A DNA stretch of 64,000 bases from Caccoplasma_A sp045587545 (GCA_045587545.1 JAZNCN010000026.1:62001-126000), one strand, 5' to 3'. Shown: positions 42,929 through 52,653, counted from the stretch's first letter. Numbers and translations are program-made. The notes: generated by a model from the letters alone, not told the origin.

Positions 42929-44197
42929 TTATTTTGCTGCATTCATTACATATGTTACCTCTACATTTTGATAACCATATGAGTTATACATATCAAATGG
43001 GAATACAAATTTGAATGTTCCTTCCTCAAAGTTGTATGAAGATGTTGGCTCTACCCAATCAGAAGGGTCGTTTTCAAAGTAGTCTTCTGATATTGTGCTT
43101 ATCAATAGATATTGTCTGGGATCCATTGATGCTCCATACTCAAATAATTCGCTCAATGTATATTCTACCATCTCTCCATCGCCATACTCATCAACCTCTA
43201 CAATCTCTTCTGATTTTGCTTGTAGTTTATTCCATAATGAGAAGTTATAAGAGAATGGTACTGATGTAATCATATCTCCCCATGTATCCTCTACCTCTTG
43301 AGTAAATGTTATTTGATCATTCTCTATTGCAAGATCATCAAGAGTCATTTCAAATGTTTCACTTGCTGCAATCATAAATTTGCCATCTTCTGCAGGAGTA
43401 TATCCTACTGCGCCCAATGCAGCAATTGAGTATGGGTATGAATACCATCCTTCGTAAACATCTTCGGTTGTGTTTTTACGCAACATCTCAAACATAAAGT
43501 CGTTCAATCCCATTGGATTTGATACCATTTTTAAAACTGGTTTGTCGGCAGTTGCGTTTTCGCTCAATGTAATAATTGTCTCTGATGTGAACTCACGAGC
43601 ATCGTTTCCTTCATTAAAGTACTCTTTGTCATCACCTTCAACATATGGGAATGATACTTTTACAGTACAAGCAACTTTTCCCATCATACGATATAGGTCA
43701 ATTCCAAGATTCTCTTTATATCCTGCAATCAAGGCTTTTTGCTCCTCAGTTAACTCAGGCATTGATGCAGCAGGTTTTACCTTAATTGTCCAAGGGTTGC
43801 TCAATACTACCTTATCGTTGTTTGACGAAGCTATTATAAGAGTTACTGATTGTTCGGTAATCAATGTGTTTTTATTGTTAGAGAATACTTTTATTTGCGC
43901 TGTTTTTTCATTGGGAGCTATTGTAACAATATTCTCTTCAAGGCGAAGTATATCTCCTTCGTTACCTGTTAAGGTAAAATTGATTGTTGTTTCTTGTTCA
44001 ACATAGTATGACAACAAAACATCTACAACTATAGGTTCTGTTGCATCTTCGAAAATTGTTGTTACTCCGGCTGTTCCGCCATTAACACTGAGTTGAACAT
44101 AATTTGTCATTTTTATTACTTCATCTTCATCGCTACACGATGTTAATAGAACCATTGGTAATGTTACCAATAAGAATAAAATTGATTTAAGTTTCAT
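42929..44197 (-). CDS. Surface lipoprotein, DUF4929-like, of the SusCD-M16 operon
   Basis: 422 residues, lipobox ending in Cys21 (LLTSC). The Asp/Glu-rich CSDEDE after the Cys resembles lipoprotein export signals of Bacteroidetes surface proteins. An N-terminal Ig- or Calx-beta-like domain (about 32-145) with a repeated TTINFTLTGN pattern precedes a larger C-terminal domain (about 155-420) rich in Tyr, Trp and acidic residues. I match it only tentatively to DUF4929. Fourth partner of the operon, 38 nt after SusD; a candidate surface-exposed ligand binder. Confidence 0.65.
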   Translation of the reverse strand: MKLKSILFLLVTLPMVLLTSCSDEDEVIKMTNYVQLSVNGGTAGVTTIFEDATEPIVVDVLLSYYVEQETTINFTLTGNEGDILRLEENIVTIAPNEKTAQIKVFSNNKNTLITEQSVTLIIASSNNDKVVLSNPWTIKVKPAASMPELTEEQKALIAGYKENLGIDLYRMMGKVACTVKVSFPYVEGDDKEYFNEGNDAREFTSETIITLSENATADKPVLKMVSNPMGLNDFMFEMLRKNTTEDVYEGWYSYPYSIAALGAVGYTPAEDGKFMIAASETFEMTLDDLAIENDQITFTQEVEDTWGDMITSVPFSYNFSLWNKLQAKSEEIVEVDEYGDGEMVEYTLSELFEYGASMDPRQYLLISTISEDYFENDPSDWVEPTSSYNFEEGTFKFVFPFDMYNSYGYQNVEVTYVMNAAK

Positions 44198-44235
44198 AAT
44201 TGTTTAATTTTTAGTTAATATAATTGTTAATATTT

Positions 44236-45621
44236 TTATCTGCTTATGTGCCAACCTTCATTTTGGGTTACCGCTTCGTTGTAACGATATTCGGTTGCCG
44301 GTATTGGAAAGGTTCGACGATAATCATCTTTTTTTATTGTTGCATAGGTTGATGCTCCCCATGCAGTGTATCTCTTTAAATCTTTGTTATGCAGGCGTTT
44401 TATATCAAAGTAGTTTATACCTTCTCCTGCAAACTCTTTCAGTTTTTCAGACATTATTACCTCTATCAACTCATCTCCTGTTAGGGTTATGTCAATCTCA
44501 TCGGCTCCACAAAGTAACAAATAATGATTGAGCTTTTCAACTCCTTTACTCTCAAATCCCGCTTGACGACAATAAGATTCTGCCGCTATAAAGTATGCTT
44601 CAGCATAGCGCATCATATCAACATAAGTGTTTGCCTCTCCATTGCGATTGTTCATATTATACTTACCTAACAAGCTACGTTCAACACCTTGCATTGTAAA
44701 CGGATAGATATTGTATGGTTTACGAACATCGCTATTGATATATACAATATTGGGATTTACTGCAAAATAGTCTCCATTTGGGTCGTCGTACTGAATTGAA
44801 GTATAATAGGTTGTTGAATTATAGAAAGCAAATATACGCCCTTCATAATTGTTAGCTCCCCACAAATGGCGATAATTAGCTCCTGTAAATAAGCTTTCAT
44901 CTACTCCTTTCAGAACCACCTCGGCATATAGCGCTGCTTTGGTATAGTTCCCTGCGTATAACTCTAATCGCGCCAACATCAAATTAATGGATTTTTGCGA
45001 GAGCCACCCGTTTTTATCAGAGTTATTGGCAAGAGATAGAGCCTCTGTCAATAGTGTTTTTATATAATTATAACACTGTTCTTTTGTTGAACGCGCTATA
45101 TTTTCTACTCCTATTCGAGTTTTTATTATGACACCCGCGTTTGAACTATTATCATCGTATGGTGTAGCAAAAAGTCGTAATAGATTAAAATAACATAGTG
45201 CTTTCAATGTTTTTGCTTCGGCTGTTATATACGATTTCTCCTCTTGCTCGGCAGTTGTTGCTGTTGCAACATTTGGTAAACGCTCTAACAAAACATCGCA
45301 ATATACTATTGTTGTATAGTATGTTCCCCAAATATTGGTTGCCAAATCTGTTATGGAGTTGTCTTGCCAACGATAGAGATTTTGTTGGGCTACATCTTTC
45401 CCTGACAAATTTGTCGGCACAAAATCTTCTCCTAAAATTGATAGCTCGTACTCATAATGAGGATATGATATGTACGCAGATGTCAACAATGATCTTGCAG
45501 CTCCAACCGTAGTTATGGCATCAGGGTCGGAAAAGAGGTCGGGAGGCGGAATATTCAACGAGCAACCACTGAATATCCCTACAAACACAACTGCTAAAAT
45601 GCTCTTTATTATCTTTTTCAT
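44236..45621 (-). CDS. SusD/RagB-family surface lipoprotein
   Basis: 461 residues, lipobox ending in Cys20 (IFSGC). N-terminal TPR-like helical repeats and a late SusD signature stretch (VDMMRYAEAYFIAAESYCR, then KLNHYLLLC). The short loop LKEFAGEGINYFDIKRL is the usual SusD C-terminal motif. Binds the ligand at the lid of the SusC channel. 15 nt after the SusC gene. Its brevity (461 residues) is within the range of RagB-like proteins. Confidence 0.93.
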   Translation of the reverse strand: MKKIIKSILAVVFVGIFSGCSLNIPPPDLFSDPDAITTVGAARSLLTSAYISYPHYEYELSILGEDFVPTNLSGKDVAQQNLYRWQDNSITDLATNIWGTYYTTIVYCDVLLERLPNVATATTAEQEEKSYITAEAKTLKALCYFNLLRLFATPYDDNSSNAGVIIKTRIGVENIARSTKEQCYNYIKTLLTEALSLANNSDKNGWLSQKSINLMLARLELYAGNYTKAALYAEVVLKGVDESLFTGANYRHLWGANNYEGRIFAFYNSTTYYTSIQYDDPNGDYFAVNPNIVYINSDVRKPYNIYPFTMQGVERSLLGKYNMNNRNGEANTYVDMMRYAEAYFIAAESYCRQAGFESKGVEKLNHYLLLCGADEIDITLTGDELIEVIMSEKLKEFAGEGINYFDIKRLHNKDLKRYTAWGASTYATIKKDDYRRTFPIPATEYRYNEAVTQNEGWHISR

Positions 45622-45636
45622 TGTAATTCAGAGATA

Positions 45637-48600
45637 TTAAAAGGTTAAACTCATATTAATTGTATATACAGGTTGCAGTGTTCCTGCAAGTGTTCCGCTT
45701 TCAGGGTCAGACTCGCTATACTTTGTCCATGTAAAGAGGTTTGATGCCTGAAATGCAAAGTTTGCATACTTAACAAACGGAATATGCTTTGCCAACCATT
45801 TTGGTGGCACTTTGTATCGTAACGAGATTAGTGATAATCGCAAATAGTTACTGCTTCCGACGGTAAGCGAGTTAGGATATAGCGATATGTTATTCTCGGC
45901 TGTTGTTGAGGTGTAAAAAGGCGTAGGATAGGTCTTATCTTGATCTCCGGGACGGAACCACATATCTTGGGTTTGACCTGCCACTGCATTTTTATGAATG
46001 TCGTCTTTTGTCCTGACATATGAGTAGTTATAGCGTTGTATTCCTCCTAATGAGTAGTAGAAATCGACATCTAAATCGAACCATTTATAAGAGAGTGTCA
46101 AATTTACACTTCCTGAATATGGGGGAGTGGAATATCCCAGAGCTACCACATCTTCTTGCTTTAATGGCTCGGTTGCTTGCTTCTCTGTTCCGTCGGGCAA
46201 TAGAAATACCGGGTAGCCTGTTAATGGATTTATTCCAAGCGATTGAGGTCCATAAAGCATATCGTACGATTTACCCACTTCGTAATCGGGCACTAAAGCA
46301 TCTTCCGAAGTGTATATCTTATCGGTGTAATACAAGTCGAGGACTTTATTGTGGTTATATGCTATGTTAGCTCCAAGAATGAAAGTCCAATCCATTCGGT
46401 CAACAAGCCTTGCGTTCAGACTCAACTCCACTCCTTGATTTTGTAATGCGCCTATATTGCGTTTTAGCGATGAATATCCTGTTGATGCAGGAATAGGAAC
46501 ATCTAATAGCGCATCTTCTGTTTTTCTGTTATACCAATTGAAATCAATTGAGAGACGTTTAAAGAACTCCATACTCACTCCTGCATCTATTGATTTTGTT
46601 TGCTCGGGTTTTAAATCGCTATTATACAAACTCATCAAATCCAATGGTCGAACATTTTCATATCCTTGTGTTGAGTAGGCAAAACTTGCAACGGTTGACG
46701 ATATTGATACTCCGTTAAGATTTGCCATATACCCATACGATGCTTTGAAATTAAGATTTGTAAGGACCTTCTGCTTTTTCATAAATCCATATTGCGATGG
46801 TGTCCAACCTACACCTACTGCCCATGCACTGTTCCATCGTTTATCTGAGGGAAGAACTGATGATGCATCTAATTTGTATGTGGCATAGAGGTCGTATGTT
46901 CCGTCATAGGTGTAACCTCCAACCACTCCAACTCCTATTTGTGCGTTCTTATCGCGCAAGCCGCTTACGTATGGTTGACGGTTACCTTGCAGCGACTGAT
47001 TTATGGCGGCTGCTGAGTTGATTGTTCCTACTCCATAACCACGCATAAGAACATTATCTGAGGTAGTCAAATAGTAGTCGGTATTGGCTCCTATGGTAAA
47101 GTCGTGTTTTTCATTAAATGTCCTATTATAGGTTACACGTACGTTTGTTGATACATTTATGTTTGTTCCTTTTGATTTTGAATATATTCCCCTTTCTATT
47201 TCAGGTATTCCGGAATGTGTCTCGGTATAGGCTGTTGAGGGAGTAAATTGTTTATTTTCTGTCAACATAAAGTTTACTCCTGCTACTGCTGCTATGTCAA
47301 GCCCTTTTATAGGAGTAATGTTTATACTTGCACTTGCCCCTGCATCGGTATCGGTTATCTCTTCTTGGAATTGATTCATCAAATCTGAGTAGGTCTGACC
47401 GGGATTTGACCATAACTCACCTACTGTTTGCTCGTATGGGTTTAACTCATATACAAGTGATGCCGGATCGTTGGTTGTTCCGTTTGGTGTATTTGTTTTT
47501 GAATATCCTCCGTTTACACTAAACAAAAGGAATCCTATATTACCGAGTTTTTGGTCAAGGTTAAGGCGCAAACTCATACGGTGCTTATCGTTGCCCGGTA
47601 TTCTGCCTCCCTGTTGTGTATAGTTTGCCGATACATAATAGGATGTTGTACTGCTTCCGCCTTTTAAACTCAAATTGTGCTTTTGATAAAGGCTTGTATG
47701 CAATAGTTCGTCATACCAATCGGTATTTATATTACGCATAGAATCGAGTTTTGCAGCTCCTTGCGCTATAAGTTTTGATAAGTCAGGTGAGTTTGAGTAG
47801 TATCGGTTATAATAATCTGCACTATATCGGTACCCAGGAGTTTCGGGGTTTTGTATTAGACGTTCCAACTCCAACTTCTCGGCAGAGTTCATCATCTCAA
47901 TGCCTCGTCGCCCGCGAGTTGTAATTCCTATATTCATATTATAGTTTACAGAAAGTTTTCCTTCATAGCCTCGTTTTGAGGTTATCTCCAACACTCCGTT
48001 TGCAGCTTTTACTCCATATAAGGCACACGCTGCCGCATCTTTAAGAACCTTGATACTCTCAATGTCTGATGGATTTAAATTGTAAAATGTTTCGGCAGTT
48101 ATTACCTGACCGTCCATTACATATAGAGGCTCATTTGTGGCATTGCCTTTGCGCAACGAAGAGTTTCCTCTGATGCGAATTTCAGGGACTGAACCTAAGT
48201 CGCCTGTATTTATGACACTCAAACCCGGGACTGAGCCTTGCAAGGCAAGACCTATATCAATCATTGGTTTTTCTTCAACTCTCTTAACATCAACTGCCGC
48301 AACTACTCCAGATTTCGCTCGTATATCTATTTCATTGATATTTGTCTTTGCCTTTACTACAACTTCGCTGAGTTCTGTAGCATCTTCATGCAATACAACA
48401 TCTATCTCTTCCTGATTTTTATATACTACCGTCTTGGCTTTCATACCAAGAAAAGCATATTCTATTTTTGCTCCGTTATATACTCCTACAAGTTTATATG
48501 TTCCGTCAAGGTTTGTAACAGTACGAAATTCGGTATCTTTTATATGTATTGAGACTCCGGGAAGAGGATCTCTATTTGTATCAACTACAACACCTCTTAG

Positions 48601-48669
48601 ACTTTTTTGCGCTGAAATTGTAAAAGAAAAATATATAAAAAATAATATTAAAATTCTATTATATTTCAT
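45637..48669 (-). CDS. SusC/RagA-family TonB-dependent transporter
   Basis: 1010 residues. Signal peptide (1-20), CarboxypepD_reg-like N-terminal domain (about 23-95, GVVVDTNRDPLPGVSIHI), plug (about 105-230) with the PEIRIRGNSSLR and EPLYVMDGQVI SusC signatures, then a 22-strand barrel ending in VYTINMSLTF. It moves substrate across the outer membrane with TonB energy. First gene of the SusC-SusD-lipoprotein-M16-ChaN operon. No glycoside hydrolase or polysaccharide lyase in the operon, so a glycan substrate is not supported. Confidence 0.95.
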   Translation of the reverse strand: MKYNRILILFFIYFSFTISAQKSLRGVVVDTNRDPLPGVSIHIKDTEFRTVTNLDGTYKLVGVYNGAKIEYAFLGMKAKTVVYKNQEEIDVVLHEDATELSEVVVKAKTNINEIDIRAKSGVVAAVDVKRVEEKPMIDIGLALQGSVPGLSVINTGDLGSVPEIRIRGNSSLRKGNATNEPLYVMDGQVITAETFYNLNPSDIESIKVLKDAAACALYGVKAANGVLEITSKRGYEGKLSVNYNMNIGITTRGRRGIEMMNSAEKLELERLIQNPETPGYRYSADYYNRYYSNSPDLSKLIAQGAAKLDSMRNINTDWYDELLHTSLYQKHNLSLKGGSSTTSYYVSANYTQQGGRIPGNDKHRMSLRLNLDQKLGNIGFLLFSVNGGYSKTNTPNGTTNDPASLVYELNPYEQTVGELWSNPGQTYSDLMNQFQEEITDTDAGASASINITPIKGLDIAAVAGVNFMLTENKQFTPSTAYTETHSGIPEIERGIYSKSKGTNINVSTNVRVTYNRTFNEKHDFTIGANTDYYLTTSDNVLMRGYGVGTINSAAAINQSLQGNRQPYVSGLRDKNAQIGVGVVGGYTYDGTYDLYATYKLDASSVLPSDKRWNSAWAVGVGWTPSQYGFMKKQKVLTNLNFKASYGYMANLNGVSISSTVASFAYSTQGYENVRPLDLMSLYNSDLKPEQTKSIDAGVSMEFFKRLSIDFNWYNRKTEDALLDVPIPASTGYSSLKRNIGALQNQGVELSLNARLVDRMDWTFILGANIAYNHNKVLDLYYTDKIYTSEDALVPDYEVGKSYDMLYGPQSLGINPLTGYPVFLLPDGTEKQATEPLKQEDVVALGYSTPPYSGSVNLTLSYKWFDLDVDFYYSLGGIQRYNYSYVRTKDDIHKNAVAGQTQDMWFRPGDQDKTYPTPFYTSTTAENNISLYPNSLTVGSSNYLRLSLISLRYKVPPKWLAKHIPFVKYANFAFQASNLFTWTKYSESDPESGTLAGTLQPVYTINMSLTF

Positions 48670-48756
48670 TTTACTAATTCTAAAAATTTATTTCTTGTTT
48701 TTTTGCTACAATTTATTTTAATATGTAACAAAATATGCCGTTATCATAATTATTTG

Positions 48757-48764
48757 CAAAAATA
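48757..48764 (-). promoter_or_regulatory. Possible -7 box for the SusC operon
   Basis: Minus-strand TATTTTTG matches TAnnTTTG, about 88 nt upstream of the SusC start. No -33 TTTG at the usual spacing; the region is AT-rich, so chance matches are likely. Confidence 0.3.
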
Positions 48765-48823
48765 ATTATTAATTCCTTTATTATACCTAAAAAAGGCTAT
48801 TTTTAAAGTAAAAAAGCAAATTT

Positions 48824-49189
48824 TTAATGTTTAAGAAGGGTGTCAATCCTATTTTTAAGTTGATTACGTTCAAATGAGTAGGTACGGTCAAGCTCTTGCA
48901 CCATAAAAAGGAGGGTTTGTGCTTTTTGTATCATCAAGCGGTTATGTTCAAAACGAACATCTTCAATTATCATCTTAACCAATAGTTCCACCAACTGCCA
49001 ATCACCTATGCGTTGCATAATATCATCACACTCAGCATTCATTAACCACTCTGCCGACACATTGAGTTCGCGGTAATATCCATCGGCAAGATGGGTTATA
49101 TCATCTCCCTCGCTTTTGCGTTTTATGAGATAGGCAAACTTTTTTGCCAACTCTGTTATTTGTGCCAATAGATAATCCTTTTTTAACAT
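48824..49189 (-). CDS. Small helical cytoplasmic protein, unknown function
   Basis: 121 residues from the ATG at 49189 (MLKKDYLLAQITELAKK). The open frame extends to 49315 but overlaps mntP, so I exclude that part. Entirely helical by pattern, with an acidic middle. The N-terminus resembles a DUF6483-type start (MFxxDYIxRQI) but I am not sure. 8 nt downstream of mntP, so part of the same operon. Confidence 0.65.
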   Translation of the reverse strand: MLKKDYLLAQITELAKKFAYLIKRKSEGDDITHLADGYYRELNVSAEWLMNAECDDIMQRIGDWQLVELLVKMIIEDVRFEHNRLMIQKAQTLLFMVQELDRTYSFERNQLKNRIDTLLKH

Positions 49190-49197
49190 AACCTTTT

Positions 49198-49767
49198 TTA
49201 ACTCAATACAGTATGTTCCAGCAATATTTTTGTCCCAATGGCTATAAGTATTACTCCTCCTGCTAATGTGGCGTATGTACGCCAACGTGTTCCAAACATC
49301 TTTCCTATATAACAACCTACAACAGAGACTAAAAATGTTATGGTAAATATTATTATGGTTGCATGATGCAAGGCTATCTCTAAGAATGCAAATGAAACTC
49401 CTACCGCTAAAGCATCTATACTTGTTGCTATACCCATCTGAATAAGGGTTACTGTTTTAGTTGGATTAAAACAGCACTGCATCTCCTCTTCTTTTTGAAT
49501 TATTACATCAAGTATCATTTTACCTCCCAAGAATAGTAATAGAGCAAATGCTATCCAATGATCTATAACATCTATTATATCTACAAATCCTACTCCTAAA
49601 AACCACCCTACAACAGGCATTACAGCTTGAAAAAATGATAGATATAAGGCTATCTTTAAAACGTTTGATATTTTAAATGGTTTTAGTGCTACACCCGATG
49701 AGAGCGAAACTGCAAACGAATCCATTGAAAGCCCTAGTGCCAATATTATTAGTGCTAATATACTCAT
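49198..49767 (-). CDS. mntP: Putative manganese efflux pump MntP
   Basis: 189 residues with six predicted transmembrane helices. The family motifs are LGLSMDSFAVSLSSG (near 13) and GIATSIDALAVGVSFA (near 112), each bringing an Asp into the membrane. Exports Mn2+. Follows the sulfatase maturase gene after 30 nt. MntP genes in proteobacteria sit under an mntS/yybP riboswitch; none is visible here. Confidence 0.93.
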   Translation of the reverse strand: MSILALIILALGLSMDSFAVSLSSGVALKPFKISNVLKIALYLSFFQAVMPVVGWFLGVGFVDIIDVIDHWIAFALLLFLGGKMILDVIIQKEEEMQCCFNPTKTVTLIQMGIATSIDALAVGVSFAFLEIALHHATIIIFTITFLVSVVGCYIGKMFGTRWRTYATLAGGVILIAIGTKILLEHTVLS

Positions 49768-49797
49768 ATATCAATTAGGAATCTTATTATTTACTCT

Positions 49798-51042
49798 TTA
49801 TATTTCCTTATTTTTTAAAACGTTCATTATATCTGCTGGCGGCAAACCTCTCTTTAACTGCTCCGCCATATATTGCATATATGGTTTTGTATGTATAAAG
49901 AACTGTTTCAACCCTTCGCACAGATAGTTTAGCCCCTCTTCGCCATCAGAGGTTTTTGATATTCTGTTTTTGGGACACTCTCCATTACAGAGGTGCAGAA
50001 ACTCACACTCTTTGCATTGGCGTGGCAGAGAGGAAAACTTCCTCTCCCCAAACTTCATCTGCTCTGGAGAGAGCATCATCTCTGTTAATGTACGTGTACG
50101 TATGTTTCCTAATTTGTATTCTGGAAAAACAAAGTGGTCGCAACTATAAACATCGCCATTATGCTCCATTGCGGCGGCATGCCCGCACACCTTCGCATAT
50201 ATACACACTCCGGGTTGCTCTCCTACCCAACCTGCAAGGGTTGAATCGAATAGTTGTATAAAGTATTGCCCTACATCTTTTCTTACCCACTCATCAAATA
50301 TGGTGCAATAGAAATTGCCGTAATCTTCGGGAGAAACGCACCACGGTGGCATTTCTACATTTTCAAAGTTATTACCCGGAGGGAGAAGTTCCAAGCCATC
50401 GGCACGATCTCCCCAACGCTCTACTATGGGCGAGAACTGCATATAGTGGCTCCCTATACTCTTAAAAAAGTTATATACCTGCAACGGATACTTTGCACTA
50501 TAATCGTTCACTACCGAGAGGGTATTAAACTCAACTCCATGCTTTTGCAGTAGTTCAACTCCCTTCATTACTTTTGCAAATGTTCCTCTTCCGCTCTTGT
50601 CTCTGCGATAGCGATCATGTATATGTTCTGGACCGTCAAGAGAGATTCCTACAAGAAAGTTCTCCTCTTTAAAAAATCGGCACCATTCATCGTTTAGTAA
50701 AATTCCATTTGTCTGTATTGAGTTTGAAATAGTTCTTCCTCGAGCATGGCGTTGCTGTAAACGTATGGCTTTCCGAAAAAAATCTATTCCTCTCAAAAGT
50801 GTTTCGCCTCCATGCCAAGTGAATAGTACGTTTTGTGTGGGCTGACACTCTATATAATCTATTATGTAACGCTCCAAAATATCATCACTCATCTTAGGTG
50901 ATGTTCCTCGATAGAGTTCTCCTTTCTCAAGGTAGTAGCAATAGTGGCAATCTAAATTGCACAACGCTCCTATTGGCTTTGCCATAACATATATGGGGAA
51001 AGTCAACGGATTGAATATTGCTGTCTTAGAGTTATTTTGCAT
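49798..51042 (-). CDS. Anaerobic sulfatase-maturating enzyme (radical SAM, SPASM)
   Basis: 414 residues. Oxidises the Ser or Cys of a sulfatase to formylglycine without oxygen. Radical SAM cluster Cys28-x3-Cys32-x2-Cys35 (LCNLDCHYCYYLEK), followed by TWHGGETLLRG. The C-terminal SPASM region has several Cys, in GVCIYAKVCG, YSCDHF, QCKECEFLHLCNGECPKN and LCEGLK, for two auxiliary 4Fe-4S clusters. The start lies 1 nt before the sulfatase stop, so the two are coupled and form enzyme and target. Confidence 0.95.
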   Translation of the reverse strand: MQNNSKTAIFNPLTFPIYVMAKPIGALCNLDCHYCYYLEKGELYRGTSPKMSDDILERYIIDYIECQPTQNVLFTWHGGETLLRGIDFFRKAIRLQQRHARGRTISNSIQTNGILLNDEWCRFFKEENFLVGISLDGPEHIHDRYRRDKSGRGTFAKVMKGVELLQKHGVEFNTLSVVNDYSAKYPLQVYNFFKSIGSHYMQFSPIVERWGDRADGLELLPPGNNFENVEMPPWCVSPEDYGNFYCTIFDEWVRKDVGQYFIQLFDSTLAGWVGEQPGVCIYAKVCGHAAAMEHNGDVYSCDHFVFPEYKLGNIRTRTLTEMMLSPEQMKFGERKFSSLPRQCKECEFLHLCNGECPKNRISKTSDGEEGLNYLCEGLKQFFIHTKPYMQYMAEQLKRGLPPADIMNVLKNKEI

Positions 51043-51043
51043 T

Positions 51044-52564
51044 CTATTTTCCTCTTATTTGTTCAAGCTTTCGGGCAAGACGTGCTGTTTTTACTCTGCG
51101 TTTTGATGCAAGGTTTTTTGTTTCGCCTTTATCTGTTGAGAGGTTGTATAGTTGTGGCTGTGGGTTGTTTCCTGTCTCAATGGAAGTCCATCTATTAAAT
51201 GACTCTCCTTGTGATGGTGATATATATTTCCATTTGCCTGACACTATTGATAACACGTTTTGTGCATTCTGTACTACAAGCATTTTTCGTCCTCGCTGTT
51301 TTTTCCCTTCCCATGTCTTAATTTGATTTTGGCTATCGGGGGCTGACCCTTCGGGCAATTTTATTTTTAACAATCGTGCAAAAGAGGCAAACCAATCTAC
51401 TTGCGAAAGAAGTGCTTTATTAACCTTACCAATATCATTACCTCTCCATTTTATCACACAAGGCATTCGTGTACCTGCGTCAAAAGAGCTGTATTTACCG
51501 CCTCTAAACTCTCCTCCCGGTTTATGATATCCTAATAGTTCTACGGCTTCATCTTTATATCCGTCATCAACTACAGGACCGTTATCGCTTGACAATACGA
51601 TTATGGTATTTTCATATAATTCTAATTGCTTAAGCGTTGCAACGATTTCTCCTACACTCCAATCAAATTGCAAAATTGCATCTCCCCTGGCTCCCATTCC
51701 CGACTTCCCTACAAAACGGCTATGAGGAACGCGTGGAACATGAGCATCTTGTGTTGCAAAATACAAAAAGAACGGGGCTTCCTTGTTGCTTTTGATAAAC
51801 TCCACTGCCTTTTGTGTTAGAACATCGGCTATATCTTCGTCTCTCCATAAGGCTTTGCCTCCTCCTTTCATATATCCGATACGAGATATTCCGTTAATTA
51901 TTGAGTAATCGTGCCCATGTGAGGGGAAAAGTTTCAAAAGTTCAGGATTATCTTTTCCTGTGGGTTCTCCTTCAAAGTTATTGTTATAATCTACATATAT
52001 AGGATTTTCGGCATCGTAATTTGCAACCCTGCCATTCTCTACAAATACACAAGGGACTCTGTCGCCCGTTGCTGCCATTATATATGAATAGTTAAATCCT
52101 ATATCCTTGGGATTTGGCGAAAGATATGAATTCCAATCTTGTTCTCCGCTTACACTTCCCAATCCTAAATGCCACTTTCCTATAACTCCTGTTTTATAAC
52201 CTGCATCAGAAAACATATCGGCAAGAGTATATCTTTCAGGAGATATTATAAGAGCAGCATCTCCATTGGCTACTCCGGTTCCCTCTTTTCTCCAAGCATA
52301 CTCTCCTGTAAGCATTGCATATCGCGATGGGGTACTTGTTGCCGCCGCACTATGAACATTTGTAAATCGTATTCCCTCTTGTGCCAATGCCTCAACATTT
52401 GGCGTTGATATAGTTGTTGAACCATTACAACTCAAATCGCCATAACCGATATCATCAGCATATATGAATATCACGTTTGGCTGAATGTTTTCTTCTTTCT
52501 CTCGTGATACTGCATCAATCATTGATAATGATGCCATTGAAATTATTAAGGGAATACGCTTCAT
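51044..52564 (-). CDS. Secreted Ser-type sulfatase (arylsulfatase fold)
   Basis: 506 residues with a signal peptide (1-19). Alkaline-phosphatase fold: metal ligands Asp37-Asp38 (FIYADDIGYGD), the modification motif Ser77-x-Pro79-Ser80-Arg81 (TSTPSRYAMLTG), GKWHLG, SSDNGPV and a late GGKYSSFDAGTRMP. Ser in place of Cys at 77 fits maturation by the adjacent radical SAM enzyme rather than by aerobic FGE. Substrate unknown: sulfated host glycan (mucin, heparan or chondroitin fragments) or small sulfate ester. No PUL proteins are adjacent. Confidence 0.93.
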   Translation of the reverse strand: MKRIPLIISMASLSMIDAVSREKEENIQPNVIFIYADDIGYGDLSCNGSTTISTPNVEALAQEGIRFTNVHSAAATSTPSRYAMLTGEYAWRKEGTGVANGDAALIISPERYTLADMFSDAGYKTGVIGKWHLGLGSVSGEQDWNSYLSPNPKDIGFNYSYIMAATGDRVPCVFVENGRVANYDAENPIYVDYNNNFEGEPTGKDNPELLKLFPSHGHDYSIINGISRIGYMKGGGKALWRDEDIADVLTQKAVEFIKSNKEAPFFLYFATQDAHVPRVPHSRFVGKSGMGARGDAILQFDWSVGEIVATLKQLELYENTIIVLSSDNGPVVDDGYKDEAVELLGYHKPGGEFRGGKYSSFDAGTRMPCVIKWRGNDIGKVNKALLSQVDWFASFARLLKIKLPEGSAPDSQNQIKTWEGKKQRGRKMLVVQNAQNVLSIVSGKWKYISPSQGESFNRWTSIETGNNPQPQLYNLSTDKGETKNLASKRRVKTARLARKLEQIRGK

Positions 52565-52623
52565 TTTTAAGTTTGCATACTTTCAAACATCTACAAAATT
52601 AATATTTTGAATGTATTTTTTCA

Positions 52624-52631
52624 TATCTTCG
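52624..52631 (+). promoter_or_regulatory. Possible -7 box for the dehydrogenase gene
   Basis: TATCTTCG matches the -7 consensus, 22 nt before the ATG at 52654, giving a short leader. The nearest TTTG (52606-52609) is only 14 nt upstream, shorter than usual. Confidence 0.4.
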
Positions 52632-52653
52632 CACTATAAAATTCATCGCAATT

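Noticed and set aside
48670..48823. Invertible promoter or phase-variable switch ahead of the SusC operon
   Set aside because: No inverted repeat pair or recombinase gene is seen there or before the flippase cluster.
49189..49315. Extended start of the small gene at 48824
   Set aside because: The extension overlaps the 3' end of mntP and has low-complexity content; the ATG at 49189 fits an 8-nt gap.
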